A stretch of 64,000 nt of DNA, from contig NC_045149.1 in NCBI RefSeq assembly GCF_008831285.2, positions 15,836,578 through 15,900,577 on the forward strand, given 5' to 3'. Positions 33,827 to 46,757 of the stretch are shown here, piece by piece. Below the pieces are notes generated by a model. That model had not been told where the DNA came from, did no database searches, and was given only the letters and a program-made list of their open reading frames with translations. The position numbers and the translations under genes were made by a program. How positions within the stretch are numbered: the stretch's first letter is position 1; each line of letters opens with the position of its first letter. This DNA comes from Nymphaea colorata (lineage: Eukaryota > Streptophyta > Magnoliopsida > Nymphaeales > Nymphaeaceae).

Positions 33827-34096
33827 GGAGGCATTTAGATGACATATCAAAACCAGGGTTCGGTTTTGCCTCTAAAACCATTTCTTTTTAAATTAGTTAG
33901 GTGAATTGGATTGTTTTAGGGAAACCAAAGCCTGGTTTTGTAAAAATGAGTGAAAAAACACGACCCCCTTGAAGTTATTCATGAAATATACTAGGCTTTC
34001 GGTGTGTCAACCCAACAAACAAACCAACTTTTCAAAACTCATTAATTAACTTGGTTTTCATAAAACAAAGTTTTGTGTCACCGTTCAAACGCCCCC
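33827..34096. mobile_element. Tourist-like (PIF/Harbinger) MITE
   Basis: A 270-bp element flanked by TTA on both sides (33,824-33,826 and 34,097-34,099), the usual target duplication of PIF/Harbinger elements. Left end GGAGGCATTTAGATGAC and the reverse complement of the right end, GGGGGCGTTTGAACGGT, agree at about 17 of the first 28 positions, most differences being transitions; both then run into CAAAAC. No coding capacity, as expected. Similar ends occur at 57,495-57,600. Confidence 0.65.
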
Positions 34097-35750
34097 TTAA
34101 GAGTTGAATAGCTTATGTTACTTGTTCAAGTATCAAGCATTGTCTTGTAAATTTATTTTTGTTTTTTCAATGAATAAAGTTAATCAAATTCAGGATATCA
34201 ATGTGAAGCATGGATGATATGAAAGCCAGTCCGAAGAAAATAATTTTTTATGGATCCGATTACTTCAAGAACTGGGCCAGAGGATCCAAGATCCAAATGA
34301 GACATCCTTTTCTATGGGGCCCCCATGCCATCATGGGCATGGATCGAGGTGGGGCCACCACAATTTGCAGGTCAGAAGGAATAATGGCCACCACTTTAAC
34401 TCCTTTTCTTTCTTTTCTTTTTTTTTTTTTAAAAAAAAATGTTTTCTTATGGGAAACGCTGAAAGTGCAAGTTGACAAAATCTATTATTTCACGGATAAG
34501 CCTTTTTCAAAATCGCCAAGATTTGACTAATCGGCGTTGCTAACGGCAAGGGCAGGCAGCGGCACAGCCGAAGCCGACGGCGTTTCGGCAATGTCAACGA
34601 CTCGGGTTCAGATCAGATACACGATCTAAATCCGATACCCAGCTAACTTAAAACTCCGCTTTGCTTCCAACGTCGCTTGCTTGCTTGCTTGCTCCGTTAA
34701 CTTACTTGCACGCAACCCAAATGGCATCTACCTTGCCTTCTATCGTCTGTCTCAGAAAGAAAAGACGACCAAGTTCCCGAAATCTCTTCTTCTTATGAGT
34801 TTTAACCAAATCGGGAACAGTGATCTCGGAGACAGGGCGCGCTTAAAATATCAGGAACGCTGAACTGAGTCCCTCGCTGGCCAGCGGAGATGAATCTCGT
34901 GTCTCAGAGAATCTAAAAAAAATGTCCCCCATTTCAGGCTTTCACCAACTCCGAGCCCACTAGAGTTCGGAATCCGAGTCTCCCCTCCAGTCAAACAAAA
35001 GATTTTCCATCCGAATCGGAAAAGTCTCGGTTTTGGGGGGGGGGGAGGGAATTCCTAGGAAAATCAGTTTCCTCGTTCTGCGTGTGCGGCGACAAACAAG
35101 GGTCGTGGGGCCAACAAAACAAATTCCGTATGAAGAAGCATAGGGTCATTTATGTGCTTTGACCTTCAGCTTCTTCGTTTCAATTCCCCTCTCTCTCTCT
35201 CTTTTCCGATTTCTGTCTCGCTTTCTGCAAATTTTTGAATAGCGACCTTGATTTCGTATAAGTTCTGAAAAAACGAGCCTTCAACGAAGAACTTTATTTT
35301 TTTGGAATAAAATAACAGAAATACCCATTTAAAGAAAAAAAAAAAAAGGAAAAACCTCCATCGGCTGAGGGGAGATTAGTTTTTGTAAAAGATATTTCGT
35401 CATTCTATAACAAAGTTAATGTTAGCATATCTTTTATTAGAATTATGTATGCCTTTGAGGGAAAAAAAAAAAAAAAGGGACCCAGAAGATAGTTTTTGAG
35501 CCATTTCTAAAAGTATGGGTTGAGGGAACGCCTGTTGATGTAATTTTTTTATGAAAATAAATGTCAAATGTTTTTATATGGGGTTTGCGTAAGTAGAGAG
35601 GATTTCGCTGTCGATCCCTGATTTCCCGTGCAGCGACGGTGGCTGCGACGAACGAGAAAGGTCAAAGCGAGGGCACCGATGGCAGCTGTCCCTATGGCCG
35701 CCGACGAAGAGGAAGACCAGGCACCAGCGAGTGTGAGCCCTCCTCTTCCT
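34097..35750. other. Intergenic and promoter region of the RING/VWA gene
   Basis: No gene seen. It holds a (CTTG)n run at about 34,677-34,692, a run of 13 G at about 35,034-35,046, and poly-A tracts. The CT-rich sequence from about 35,735 to 36,002 is the probable 5' UTR of the next gene. Confidence 0.5.
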
Positions 35751-36002
35751 CATTCTGACCTTCCCTTCCCTTTCCCTCTCTTCTCTGATCTCGCATTCCT
35801 TCCTTTGTACTTCTTTTTCCTCTTTTAAGACGAATCCGGGCGTTATCCCACCTAGAAGATCTCTGTCTTTCTTTTTTTCTATCATCTTGAAAACCACCTC
35901 CTTTTCTTCTTCCCTTTTTCTCACCTAAGGTTTCCCACCTCGCGGTTTGTTTCTTCTTCATCTTTCTCGTTGTTCTTTGTCGACCCTGGTTTGCATTTCG
36001 AT

Positions 36003-39000
36003 ATGGGGAGTAGATGGCAGAAGGCGAAGATGGCACTGAGCAGTCACCTCTGCGCCTACGTCCCTAGAACCCTGGATGACACTTCGTCTTCTTCCGCGGC
36101 CGAGTCCGTTCCGGCTGGTCGGATCTCCGGTTCGCGATTAGCAATGGAGCCCGATTTCAGACCGTCGACACCGACGCCGTCATCTTCTGGCCTGAGGCTG
36201 TCGAAGTCCAGTGGTAAATCCTCTAAGGTACGTCTCTGTTCTTTGCTTTTGTTTTTTTAGCCGTTATTTTCGCGTCGTTTGAGAGTTCTTCTTTGTGTAT
36301 ATTTGTCCAACTTCGGTTCTCGGCTTGTTTTCTCCGATCTTTCTGTTCTGCATTTAGAGCAAGTGCTTTGGTTGTGTTGTTTGGTCGGTTCTGCTTGATC
36401 TCTCTCATCCTTTCCTTATGTTCTGTTTTTTTTTTTTTCCCTTTCAGCAGGTCTAGCTTGTAATCTTTCCTTGTAGTTCCACGATTTCATGAAATTGTGG
36501 AGACATTTTCATTTTATTTCTAAATTCTCTTGGGCTTATTTTACTCTGATCTGCTGTTGAAGAGGCCATTTGTTGATGGTGTCTGTGTTTTTGAAGGGAA
36601 AAGGGAGAAAGGAATTGTGAACCCCATTGACGAAAACGTTAAGGCGTTGGCTTCGTCGTTGTTAATTGATTTCTTTTTCTTCCCATGTATCCGTTCGCAG
36701 TCCTATGCCGAGGCTATCCGAACATGATTTCTTTTCTGCCTTTATTCTTATTTGGGTTTTATCTTAAAATGCCTTTTGTTTTGGGGTTTGTTATTGCAGT
36801 TTCATGGTTTTACGTATTTTTTTCTGGTTACGAATACTTTTTTTTTTTTTTTTAGTATTTTGAGTGTTATGCTGCTGCTTATTCATAATGGTCTGCCGTC
36901 TACCCATAAAAGAAAGGAGTGGAGAGACTTTCTGGGCAATTTGGAATAAGAATGACTGAAATTTTTGTCTTATTTATGGAATTTTTTGGGTTTCCTATTG
37001 CGGCGGTTGTTTGACTGTGCCAAATCTAACAGAAATTTGTGTGGGCTTTAGGTCTAGACAAACATGAGCTTCGTCGTGAAGTTTAGGATTTACTGCATCT
37101 TGTTTTTGCTGGAGTTGTGTTGTCAATTGGGGCTGGTTTTCTCTTTAATATGGCGGTATGGCGTCTTGCGCCTTTTTCTCTTGTAGTTAAAAGCAACTGT
37201 CATTTGTCCCTTTGCGAAATAGGAAACTGCAGTCAAATTAGGATGCCTTTAAAGGGCGAAACTATGTGCTGCCCTGCTTTTTTCGCTTTGCCATGGTTTC
37301 CAGTTTGACTTAGGGTTATGGGAAAGGCCTTGCACATGCCTCCGATTCAGGACAAGTTTGACCCTCTTTTTGAGTGGTGTAGGTGTATCTGCCTGCACCA
37401 GGATTTGGTTTTTGATTCTTCTGATCGGTTGTGAAGGCTGAACTTGGAAATCCCGCGAGTGTTATGCACGTTGATGAGAAGAAGATTTCTATTTTACGTC
37501 TTTTTCCCCGTCTCCATTTTGAAGATGCCCTTAGGTTCCATCCACCTGGAATTCCAGTTCTTAAGATACATTTCTTTTACAACCAGACGATTCCAACGTC
37601 AGGAACGGAACTCTTGTTATTTGTGTTGATATATTGTATATTTAACAGTTCTGCTTGATGCAGAAGAATGCTAGTTTTTTATGCTGTACTCCGTAAACAG
37701 ATTGTCTTCATTGAAAGCTTCATGTGCCTCAGTCGATGTTTCCTTTTTCTAAAAAGTGCTGTACTGTAAGAGTGTCAATGTTTGGCATGGTTAACGAATG
37801 GCGATCTCAAGTCCACGGGATACCTTCAAATTACCATGCTGAATTGTTTGCATACTTTAATGAAATTGACTAGTTGTGTTCTCTTGTCACGTTCAAGTTG
37901 GAGATATCGAACTGAAACCGGCTGTGACACAGGGGATTTAGGTCTCCTATTGGTTAGATTTGCCTGGGCTTTTTGTAGTCCGTATGGTCTCTCTAGTTTG
38001 TTGTCAGTTCCCTTAGGAAGTGGGGCATAATCTGCTGGATACGTCAAAGCTATTGGATCACATGGCAGGTTCTGCATTGAGGAGAGGGCTTTGATCGGGA
38101 ATACCGTTATCCTCAAGTGATACGCTAATCAGGGACCAACCTCCAGCGATGCCTTAGTTTGAGCTTTATGACCCTCTAGAAGAGCGGACTTTTTTCATAT
38201 CTAAAATTTTCTTGTTCTTGGCCTTGCCTGAGCCTCGTTCTGGCTAAACGTGCCCCCTCCCCCTTTATTTCTCCATTTTCCTTCAAAAAAGCTGTAACTT
38301 AGTTGTCTTGTTACCTTTTTCCTTTCCCTTTGCTTACTGCTTGCTTTCGTAATTTTGTTAGTAATTACTCAACATTGACAATGCAGAGATTTTGTGCTAT
38401 TTGCCTTGGCACAATGAGACCTGGCCATGGGCATGCCTTATTCACTGCAGAATGTTCACACATCTTCCATTTTCACTGCATTGCTTCTAACGTGAAACAT
38501 GGCAATCAAGTATGCCCAATTTGCCGTTCAAAATGGAAGGAAATCCCGTTTCAGGGTCCCACTGCAGACGTTGTGCATGGAAGGTCAAGAATCAATCCTC
38601 TAGATTGTCCTCAGGAGGAAGGCTGGATGAGAATTTTGCATGGTATGCCACTTCCTCGTGCATCTCCGGATTCTGGACAGCAACATAATCCTGTGTTTCA
38701 TGCGTCTGAGCCAAATACGTTCAACGATGATGAGCCTTTAGATTCCTCACTTTCTGAATTGCTGGGAAGAGATTACACAGAAAGTACAGAAGGCCTTACT
38801 AAAACAGTAGAAATGAAGACATATGCAGAGTTTCCTGCCGTTTTAGCTTCAGAAAACTGTGACAGTTTTACTGTACTGATCCATCTCAAAGCACCTTCTG
38901 CAACCTCAAGACAGGGCCAGAGAAATCACAGGTCAGTCTTCCAGTCTCACCATGAACGAGCACCTGTTGATCTTGTTACTGTGCTTGATGTGAGCGGCAG

Positions 39001-40360
39001 CATGGCCGGGACGAAGCTTGCCCTCCTGAAGCGAGCAATGGGGTTTGTTATTCAAAACCTTGGCCCATCTGATCGACTCTCAGTTGTGGCTTTTTCCTCC
39101 ACTGCTCGACGGCTCTTCCACCTTCGCCGAATGACTGATTCTGGTCGCCAGCTAGCATTGCAAGCAGTAAATTCGCTGACTTCAAGTGGGGGAACCAACA
39201 TTGCTGAAGGGCTTCGGAAGGGTTCCAATATTTTAGAAGATCGGAGGGAGAAGAATCCAGTTTGTAGCATAATTCTTTTGTCTGACGGACAAGACACTTA
39301 TAATATTGCTGGAGGGAGCCAGAGCCGTCAGGGACCTGCCGACTATCAGTCTTTGCTGCCTGTCTCAATTAGACGTAGTTCGCAACAGGGACAGGCACAA
39401 GTGCCTGTTCACACATTTGGATTTGGAGCAGATCATGATGCTGCCTCAATGCACTCGATATCAGAGTCTTCTGGCGGCACATTCTCCTTCATTGAAGCTG
39501 AAAATGTGATTCAGGATGCATTTGCACAATGCATAGGCGGTCTTCTCAGTGTGGTTGTTCAGGAATTGCAGGTGTGGTTTGAGTGCACAACTCCTGGTGT
39601 AATTATCAACTCAGTCCGTTCTGGTAGTTATGCAAGTGGCGTTTCGGAAGACAGAAAGAAAGGGAATGTGGATGTGGGTGACTTGTATGCTGAAGAGGAA
39701 AGGGACTTTCTTGTTGACGTTCAGATGCCTGCATGCTGCACAACAATCTCTACCATGCAGAATGAATTTGAGGTTTTGGGGGTGGGATGCGTTTACAAAG
39801 ACCCAGTACTCCAAGAACATGTCAACCTTGATGTGAACAAGGTTGTAATTCAGCGTCCAAGGACGATTAGCCCCCAGCAGAAGATTGCGTGCCTGGAGGT
39901 TGATAGGCAGAAAATGCGAGTTAAGGCAGCTGACGCAATGTCTGAAGCTCGGGGATTAGCGGAGCAAGGTAATCTTGCTGGTGCGGTGTGTGTGCTTGGC
40001 AATCAGAGGAAAGCGTTGTCGGAGTCCATGGCTGCTCAGGGTGAAGATCGGCTCTGTATCGCACTTGATGCGGAGCTTAAGGAGATGCAGGATAGGATGG
40101 CAAGTCGCCAAGTGTATGAGGCATCTGGACGGGCGTATGTCCTTTCAGGTTTGAGCTCACATTCCTGGCAGAGGGCTACAGCTAGGGGTGACTCAACAGA
40201 CAGTGGAAGCAGCGTACATGGGTATCAAACGCCATCCATGGTTGACATGTTAATGCGATCCCATACTTCGTTTATTTCATCAGGTGGCCAACGGAGCCGC
40301 CCAACAAGACCACCAATAAAGCCTTCTCGGTCATGCCGAGGAACTCTGCAGGCCCGGTAA
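36003..40360 (+). CDS. RING-H2 / VWA-domain E3 ligase, WAV3-like (2 exons)
   Basis: Exon 1 is 36003-36227 (75 codons) and exon 2 is 38387-40360, with a 2.16-kb phase-0 intron; the product has 732 residues. The N terminus MGSRWQKAKMAL and the Ser/Pro-rich TPTPSSSGLRL stretch match a plant RING/VWA group. The RING-H2 finger uses C78, C81, C98, H100, H103, C106, C118 and C121. A VWA domain (about 270-440) carries the metal-site motif DVSGS at 276-280 and SGGTN further on. A C-terminal VWA-associated region and a Ser-rich, basic tail follow. WAV3-family proteins are ubiquitin ligases that affect root growth and gravitropism; function here is inferred from that. The frame of the exon-2 ORF extends upstream to 38,303, but that part lies in the intron. 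Confidence 0.92.
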
Positions 40361-41148
40361 ATTTAAGTTTGTTAAGTGAAACTCACAATTTATTTTTTGG
40401 ACGTTGCTGCACATCATGCGTTAAATGTTCTCCATGTTCTTGTATATGAATAAGAAGAGAAAGGTAAAGCCTGTAGAAAGGTGGTGTATTTTTTTGGGAT
40501 GTATATAAGGAGAAGTCCTTGTTGGTTTTTTTGTTGGGGGGGTGGGGGTGGGGGACAAAAATGAAAGTGGGGGAGGTGGGTTGTAATTGGATGGGAATTA
40601 ACTATTGGGTGGTGGTGCATTTATTCCATGTATGTTACAATTTGCCCATTCATTCTTCTTTCTTGATATCCAAGGGTATGCTGGTTACTGTGATTTGAAG
40701 TACAAATTAAAGCAATGGTATATCTGCCTCTCTCTTTCTGCTCTGAGGTGGAAATATCCCATTGTTTTGACTGCGAATTGGGGTTACGCAGGTTACTGTG
40801 TTCATAATCGAACTGCTTGCCTACTTAATGATCCGTTGCTGTCTATGTAACGGTAAGACGGTTGCTGGATCCTGGGGGTGTTGAAGTGTTGATCTGCCTT
40901 GAACACATGGTCAACTCTTCTATTAGATATACTCGGTTATTTACTTGCAACCATCCATATTAAATTAATTCTTTTTTTCTTCTTTCCTGGGGAGACGAGC
41001 TCCCCATACGTAACATTTTTTTTTTTCAAAGAAAGCGAAAATAACCATTGCTTTAATTTGTCTTACCTTCACCAATGTATCAACATCCACAACCGAAGTC
41101 CAATGCTATGATTAACCTCTGTAGTTGTTGAATGTGAAACGTTCAGAT

Positions 41149-41314
41149 CAGGGGCGGATGCAGAGGCAAGTGTGGGTTTGTGTGGGCAGTTGCCCATACT
41201 GACCCAACAAAAATTTATTATTTGTATTTTCATGCCTCAGTCCTTTCTTTCATTTGCATATTTCTGTCCCTTAAAAATCTTGTACTTCAGCCAGAAATTT
41301 CTGGCTCCTCTCTG
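41149..41314. mobile_element. Possible hAT-type MITE remnant
   Basis: Left end CAGGGGCGGATGCAGA resembles the common plant hAT terminal CAGGGGCGGA. The right end TTCTGGCTCCTCTCTG reads, in reverse complement, CAGAGAGGAGCCAGAA. I see no 8-bp target duplication, so the right boundary is uncertain. The inside contains GTGTGGGCAGTTGCCC, related to 26,055-26,095 on the opposite strand. Confidence 0.4.
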
Positions 41315-42545
41315 TAAGAAATTTCTATCGCTCCTCGGCCCCTTGATTGAGATTATGCGTCACCTGCATGCTTCCATGGCACTTAAAAAGGTGCTCGTTC
41401 AAAAAAGGTATCGGATCCCTTCTCCCAAAAAAGAAGAAGGAATCGCTACCACCAAAGACCATTTTGACGGGGGGATTATTTGCAGAGCCCAACTTCTTTA
41501 ATATGCACAAACTGTCCTACCTAGAAAGTAGGAGATATTCTTCTTAAACCCTGCAGGCAGTCGAGTGGAGAAGGAAGAAAAAGAGGTTAGGGTTCGATTA
41601 ATAAAATCAAACTGAGGTAATATGCAAGGAACAAAACTACGAGGAAATGAAATAGCAAAAACAAATCTTACATTTTAAATCATTGTATTCGTAGCAAATA
41701 GAAAGAAGAATATTTGGATCCAATAGTTGTTCGTGTACGTGACATGCATCGTTTTAGCTGGTTGGAGAATAACTCACCGTCAAGTTTTGCCCCTTCTCAT
41801 TTTCCCCGAGTATGCGCGACATGAACTTAGCTGGCCGATGGCATCATTACCAAACTAAAAACTTGATCAGAAAACATTGCAGTCTGAGAGACCCATTAGT
41901 CCTCTTTAGGCTTTTCAATAGAAATTGGTTAAATGGGTACACGCAGCAAGAGAATCAAACATGGACTGGGTCCACTCGTGACAACCATGCTATTGGTTTT
42001 TGCATGCGAGACCATCAGCTTGTGGGGATAAGCCAGAACCACCGCCAGCTTGCCACCCACTGGACCCATCCCGGTAGCAACTTGCGCCATTGCCGATGAG
42101 CAAATGGTAGAGAACTCGCTTACATAGATCCCCACAGATGCTTTTTTACATATGAATGGTTCTTACCCATTTGCTTTATACACATGTTGGCGTTGGTTTT
42201 TTGAACAGTCAGATAGACAGACCCCCCCTTCCTGCATGGGCTGAAAGTTGTCAAGGTCGAGCATGCCTTTTGGTGTATATGGCCTGTGAGGGATCACCTT
42301 CATATGCAATATCTACGCTGTTAGAAAGGGAAGAGGAGCTGTCTGCGATGAAGCGACGATGTACCTGCCCGTGCTTCGGTTCTTTCTCAAAAAAATTTTT
42401 GGGTGAAGACCTGCAGCATCTTGAGGCACAGTACGTGGTTTCTTGAGATTGATTTTTCTTTTCGGTAAATTCAGCAATCAGCACTTGCAGGCAGTTGCGA
42501 CGTCCCTGCTTAAGCGTGTCGTGTCCGCTTCAAGTTTGAATATCA

Positions 42546-42697
42546 TCTCCCGCATTGAATCACTTCGTTTCCTATTTCTTGTTTGGTTTCTCTGTCAGGA
42601 TTTTTTCTTCATTATTGTGCCATCCCGCGTTGAATCACTTTGTTTTTTATTTTTTGTTTGGTTTATCTGTCAGGACTTTTTCTTCAGTATTGTGTCA
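42546..42697. repeat. Tandem duplication, 2 x about 75 bp, diverged
   Basis: The segment beginning CGCATTGAATCACTTCGTTT at 42,551 recurs as CGCGTTGAATCACTTTGTTT at 42,626. Both then carry TTTGGTTT-TCTGTCAGGA and TTTTCTTCA-TATTGTG. Differences are scattered substitutions. Confidence 0.8.
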
Positions 42698-43647
42698 TCA
42701 CAAGAAACCAGAGAAAACTTGGCTCTGTTGCCAACGCCGACGGCATTAGACAGTACTTTATGCATGACGACGACTAGAATGCTTGTTGCCATAGACAATG
42801 TGTCTTTGCTTCGTTGACAAGCGAATGTCTCATCCATTTACACATGAGATATTTTAATAAGAGAGAAAATTTAGAAAAAGAAAGAGTAGTATACCAAGGA
42901 TATGTGTCTTTTACTTTTGGTTCATTATTCAATTGTATTTTAATTGTCCAAAGAAATTAATCTAGAGAAGAATATGTGAATTTGGAAAGATTTAATAAAA
43001 CCCGCTGGTGTTTCCGATGTGCCACGCACCAGAAGGGATGTAGGCCGTTGCCTATCAATAAATCTGCTACAGCCAGCTTCTTTATTACTTTTATTTACTG
43101 TGCCCTGCGTTGGGAAACCAGGAGAACTATCTGTAGCTGAATTTATAAACTAAATCAAAGTTGCCTCGGGTGCCGAACTGGAGCATTAGGTGCTTCATTG
43201 TGCTCATTAGGTGGCAATTATTTGCATCATAAATCGCAGTGACAATTAATTGAAAGTATTAACTTGCACTCAGCAGGTCTGAACCCCAACAAAGTTATAG
43301 GACAAATTGCTTTATAGCTATATGATTGATTTGTCAATTAGTTTTTGCGTAAAACTTTTCCTTGGCTGTGCTAATTATGGCTAAAGGCATAATCTTGGTT
43401 GGGCTCTTCGATGGCATGTTTCAGTTCCACGGCAATTTCTTTCTTGCACGCGTTCACACGCATAAATAAGAGCAGCTTGTAGTATGTCAAATGTAAATCA
43501 TCAAGTAGGGTTAGCCTGAAAATGCGAAAGTTGCTCATGAAGTTAATTCAATTTAGCATATATGGTAGCCAGAGCACCCGATTAGCTTAGATAACTAGCA
43601 AAAAAGGGCAGGTTCACTATTTGATTTCTATCTTCTCTTGTATGCAG

Positions 43648-43788
43648 CCGGAGGCTGGGCAGCCAATTCAATCAAGAGATGAACCTCAAAAACAAAAGCG
43701 AAGTCTTCAACAACCATCTTTGTCCCCAAAAACAGAAAAAGAAGCCTTAAACCAGCTTATTAGACGGCTGCATAGAACTCCTTTTTAA
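43648..43788 (+). other. Exon-like island, 46 codons ending in a stop
   Basis: A pyrimidine-rich acceptor (TTCTCTTGTATGCAG) is followed by an open frame that starts PEAGQPIQSRDEPQKQKR, ends RRLHRTPF and stops at 43,788. The composition is polar and basic, as in a protein C terminus. No partner exon was found in the 3 kb upstream and I do not recognise the family. It could be a chance frame, or the relic of a gene. Confidence 0.3.
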
Positions 43789-46500
43789 TTTGGTAGTCAA
43801 AGTGAATATCGAGTCACGAAGCGTCGTGAAAGCAAGAAGTTCCGACCAACACTTGGTTTGCTGGTGGAGTACAGATGCAAGTTGGCCAGCATTTGTTTTC
43901 TTCCTGTAGACAGTATTTACTGTTTAGTTTCTTATGCAATCAGAAAGAGCGTTACCAATTCCTAAAATGCACTACTAAATTGTTAACATTGTATCTCTTC
44001 CGCTCGATGGACGCGTTTTCACAATCAAGATTTTGTAATGCAGAAAGAATGTACTCATGAAATATGCTGAACAAAACTTCTTGGGTTGATATATGTTATT
44101 GGCTACTAAAAGTCATCCTTGAAGATTATCACGATCTTATATCATGCGGGAACACTGACATGATTTTTCTAGTTTATGGGTTTTCAGATTTTTTGTTTTT
44201 CACATTTCAATGTAATTCGAGAGAGAATGCAAAATTCTGTCAATACTGTAGCACTTGCTATGGAAATGCTGAACTAAGAGGTCTATTGATAGTCTGGTTC
44301 AGTCCCCCAATACAGATTCGTGGTACAGATCTCTGAGTCTCTGACCCGATCCACCTTTGTCTGTCCGAATCCAGATTGGTCCTTCACAAATAAAAAAAAA
44401 AGCCAACTTCACAGTTTCTGCAACCCCTGCTGACATATGGCTGTGGTGGAAGGGAAACCTTCTTCGAGTTCTACCAGGGCTGCAAGTCCCGACACGAACA
44501 AGTATTAACGACGGTTCAATTGACTGTGAAAAGGTTGGAGTTCAAATTTAATATCATTGCTATATATTGTTGGCATGCAGCACATTTATAAACCTTTGAA
44601 TGGTCAAATTTCTTTTCATGATTGTCGATCGTGAGAAAGAATCCCATGCTTTTTGACCTTTTAACAAGGAACTTTAAGCGGTTGCCCTGCTGTCCTGTTT
44701 ACTTGATGATAGATGATCACAGCTCTATCTTCTTCGCGTACACACATCTCATTCTGAAATCCATTTCTGCTTTCTTACACTTCCCTGATTAAATCATATC
44801 GTATCATATCAACATCGAGAGTCATATTCAATATTCGGTTGCATCGTATTGGCCTTCACCGAGAAAAAACAATTATAAGAAATTGTTGGGTTTCAATTAG
44901 CCGATCCCTGAAGGCGATCTGTCATTTATATGATGTACAACAAGATAAATAAGCAAGAAGGCCAGCCAGAGCCCGTGGATGATAAAGTTGCTCCGAAGAT
45001 GTTCAGCACGATTGCTAACCAGATCCGGATCCCTGTAAAGCAAGAAGGCCAGCCAACTTGGAGTCGCCACGTAGAACGTTGCGCGGGTTACGCGCGGGAG
45101 GTGTCGATGACTCGATATGCAGTTGGATAGTTTCTGTCTTCTACATACGTTCACGTCGGCTGCAAGGAGGCGAAATATTGCGTCCGTCAGATTTCCCTCT
45201 TTCGATTGGATTTTGTTGAGTTCTTAGACCATTTCACATCCTTTTTCTTTCAATATCTGTCAATAATTGTTAGGGCAGATTTCTCCTTTTCCCTCTTCTG
45301 ATCGAAGTTCTTTAATTCAATGCTCCTCGATGCCGTCTTCCAGAGGAAGTGACTGACTGGACGAGAAGGCCGTCAATCGTGGTCATCTCCTGTTTGAAGT
45401 TCTAATCCTTCTTCGACTTACATGTGGAAATTCCTTGCCGACGGTCTTTGTAATTTATTAACTGGCTCATGATTATCCTTTTAGCTGCCCCCCCAGAAAA
45501 TTGGCTGGATTTCAAACATTGGATATGTGTCTAAATTGCCCTACCTAAATTGTTAAACGACGTCTTAAACCGGACGTCGGTCGGCGGAGGCTTCTGCCGG
45601 ACTCCAGAACATTAAGACGCTTTCGTCTTCTCGGACAAAGGAAGAGCTGATTCACCCATCTCTTTCGTTCTAAAAGCTAATTTGCAAATGGAGAACGAGT
45701 CGTCGTTCGAACGGTTCGCTCTGTCTGTTATGGGCCTATGGCCGTCCTTAATACAGTAGTATTATGTGATGTTTCCGCATCAGGCACCGGCGCTTATTTG
45801 GGTTGGAGGCGTCAGGTCGACCTCTCATGCGCAGGATGGTCTTTCGGAGCGATCTGGATGCTTTTTTTTTTTTTTTGCCTTTTTCACATTCAGAGATTCG
45901 TCTTAAACACCATCAGAAATGGCAAATTTCCAGCTCGGTGATCTTGTAATTCGTGATGCCTCTCTGCCCATGGCGACTTGAGCTGGTCCGCTTCTCTTTG
46001 TACGCAATAACACAGGCGTTTCTTCTTTTCAGGCAGAAGCTTTTGGCACGCAAGCTAGGTTAGGCCGAACCCTTCCAATCTGTGCCAACTGGCCAGTGAA
46101 ACAGGAGTCTTGTTGGAGAGTCGAGCGATTTCATTAATGTGTTGCTGTCGGCACAAAGTTGGTTGAGCGGAATTAGGAGACTCGACAGGCTCCTCCTCTC
46201 TTTTTTATAGCAAACTTTTTCCTGCTATCCATTAGAACGAAATACCTTTTCTGACCCCTTGTTTACGAGAGCAACATTTCATGAAGATGTTTAGCGTCGG
46301 CAAGTAATTAGTTTCGGACTTCTCAAGATTTTGTCACGGAAATGCTGAAGGCGGACAAAGGATATCCGCTTTTCCATGGTATCCTGTTGGTAGACATATA
46401 AAAGAACGTCAGCACGGGCCGCTTTTCCCGGGTTACTGTTCCTCATTTCTCCCGGGCGTGAAGAACGAGGGCACTCTGGTAACTTTATCCTCTTAGAAAT
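43789..46500. other. Intergenic, no gene supported
   Basis: AT-rich with short frames. A 16-base direct repeat, GCAAGAAGGCCAGCCA, occurs at 44,953 and 45,040. From about 45,540 the composition shifts to more GC, which may mark the promoter region of the receptor kinase gene. Confidence 0.5.
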
Positions 46501-46757
46501 GTTCATTGCTGGTGGCCCGTCCTGATGCGGTAGTAGAGCCGTTGCTTTCGGCCGGGGTGGAGATGTTGAGTCCTCGTCGTCCTTTCTGAGTTTGAAAATC
46601 TGATTAGATCCGCCATAATGTTAATGTTCTTATTTTATTTTCCTCTTTCAATTGTTTCTTAACTACCTCCCTATTCTTGGCTTATTAGCATCATTAATTG
46701 AATTGCATGGAGTGAGGACGTTCAGCTTTCTGCTCTATCGAGATAGAAGAGTTGCAG

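Larger units (their letters stand above)
40361..43647. other. 3' flank of RING/VWA gene and intergenic region
   Basis: The first few hundred bases are the probable 3' UTR, with a G-rich run at about 40,535-40,555. After that come a possible hAT-type MITE (41,149-41,314), a 75-bp tandem duplication (42,546-42,697) and short frames without a family. The frame at 42,156-42,446 looks somewhat protein-like (LLEREEELSAMKRRC) but stands alone. Confidence 0.5.

Noticed and set aside
38303-38386. Upstream extension of the RING/VWA exon 2 frame as the protein start
   Set aside because: The acceptor at 38,385-38,386 and the family-typical N terminus in exon 1 (MGSRWQKAKMAL) explain the gene better; the extension is pyrimidine-rich intron.
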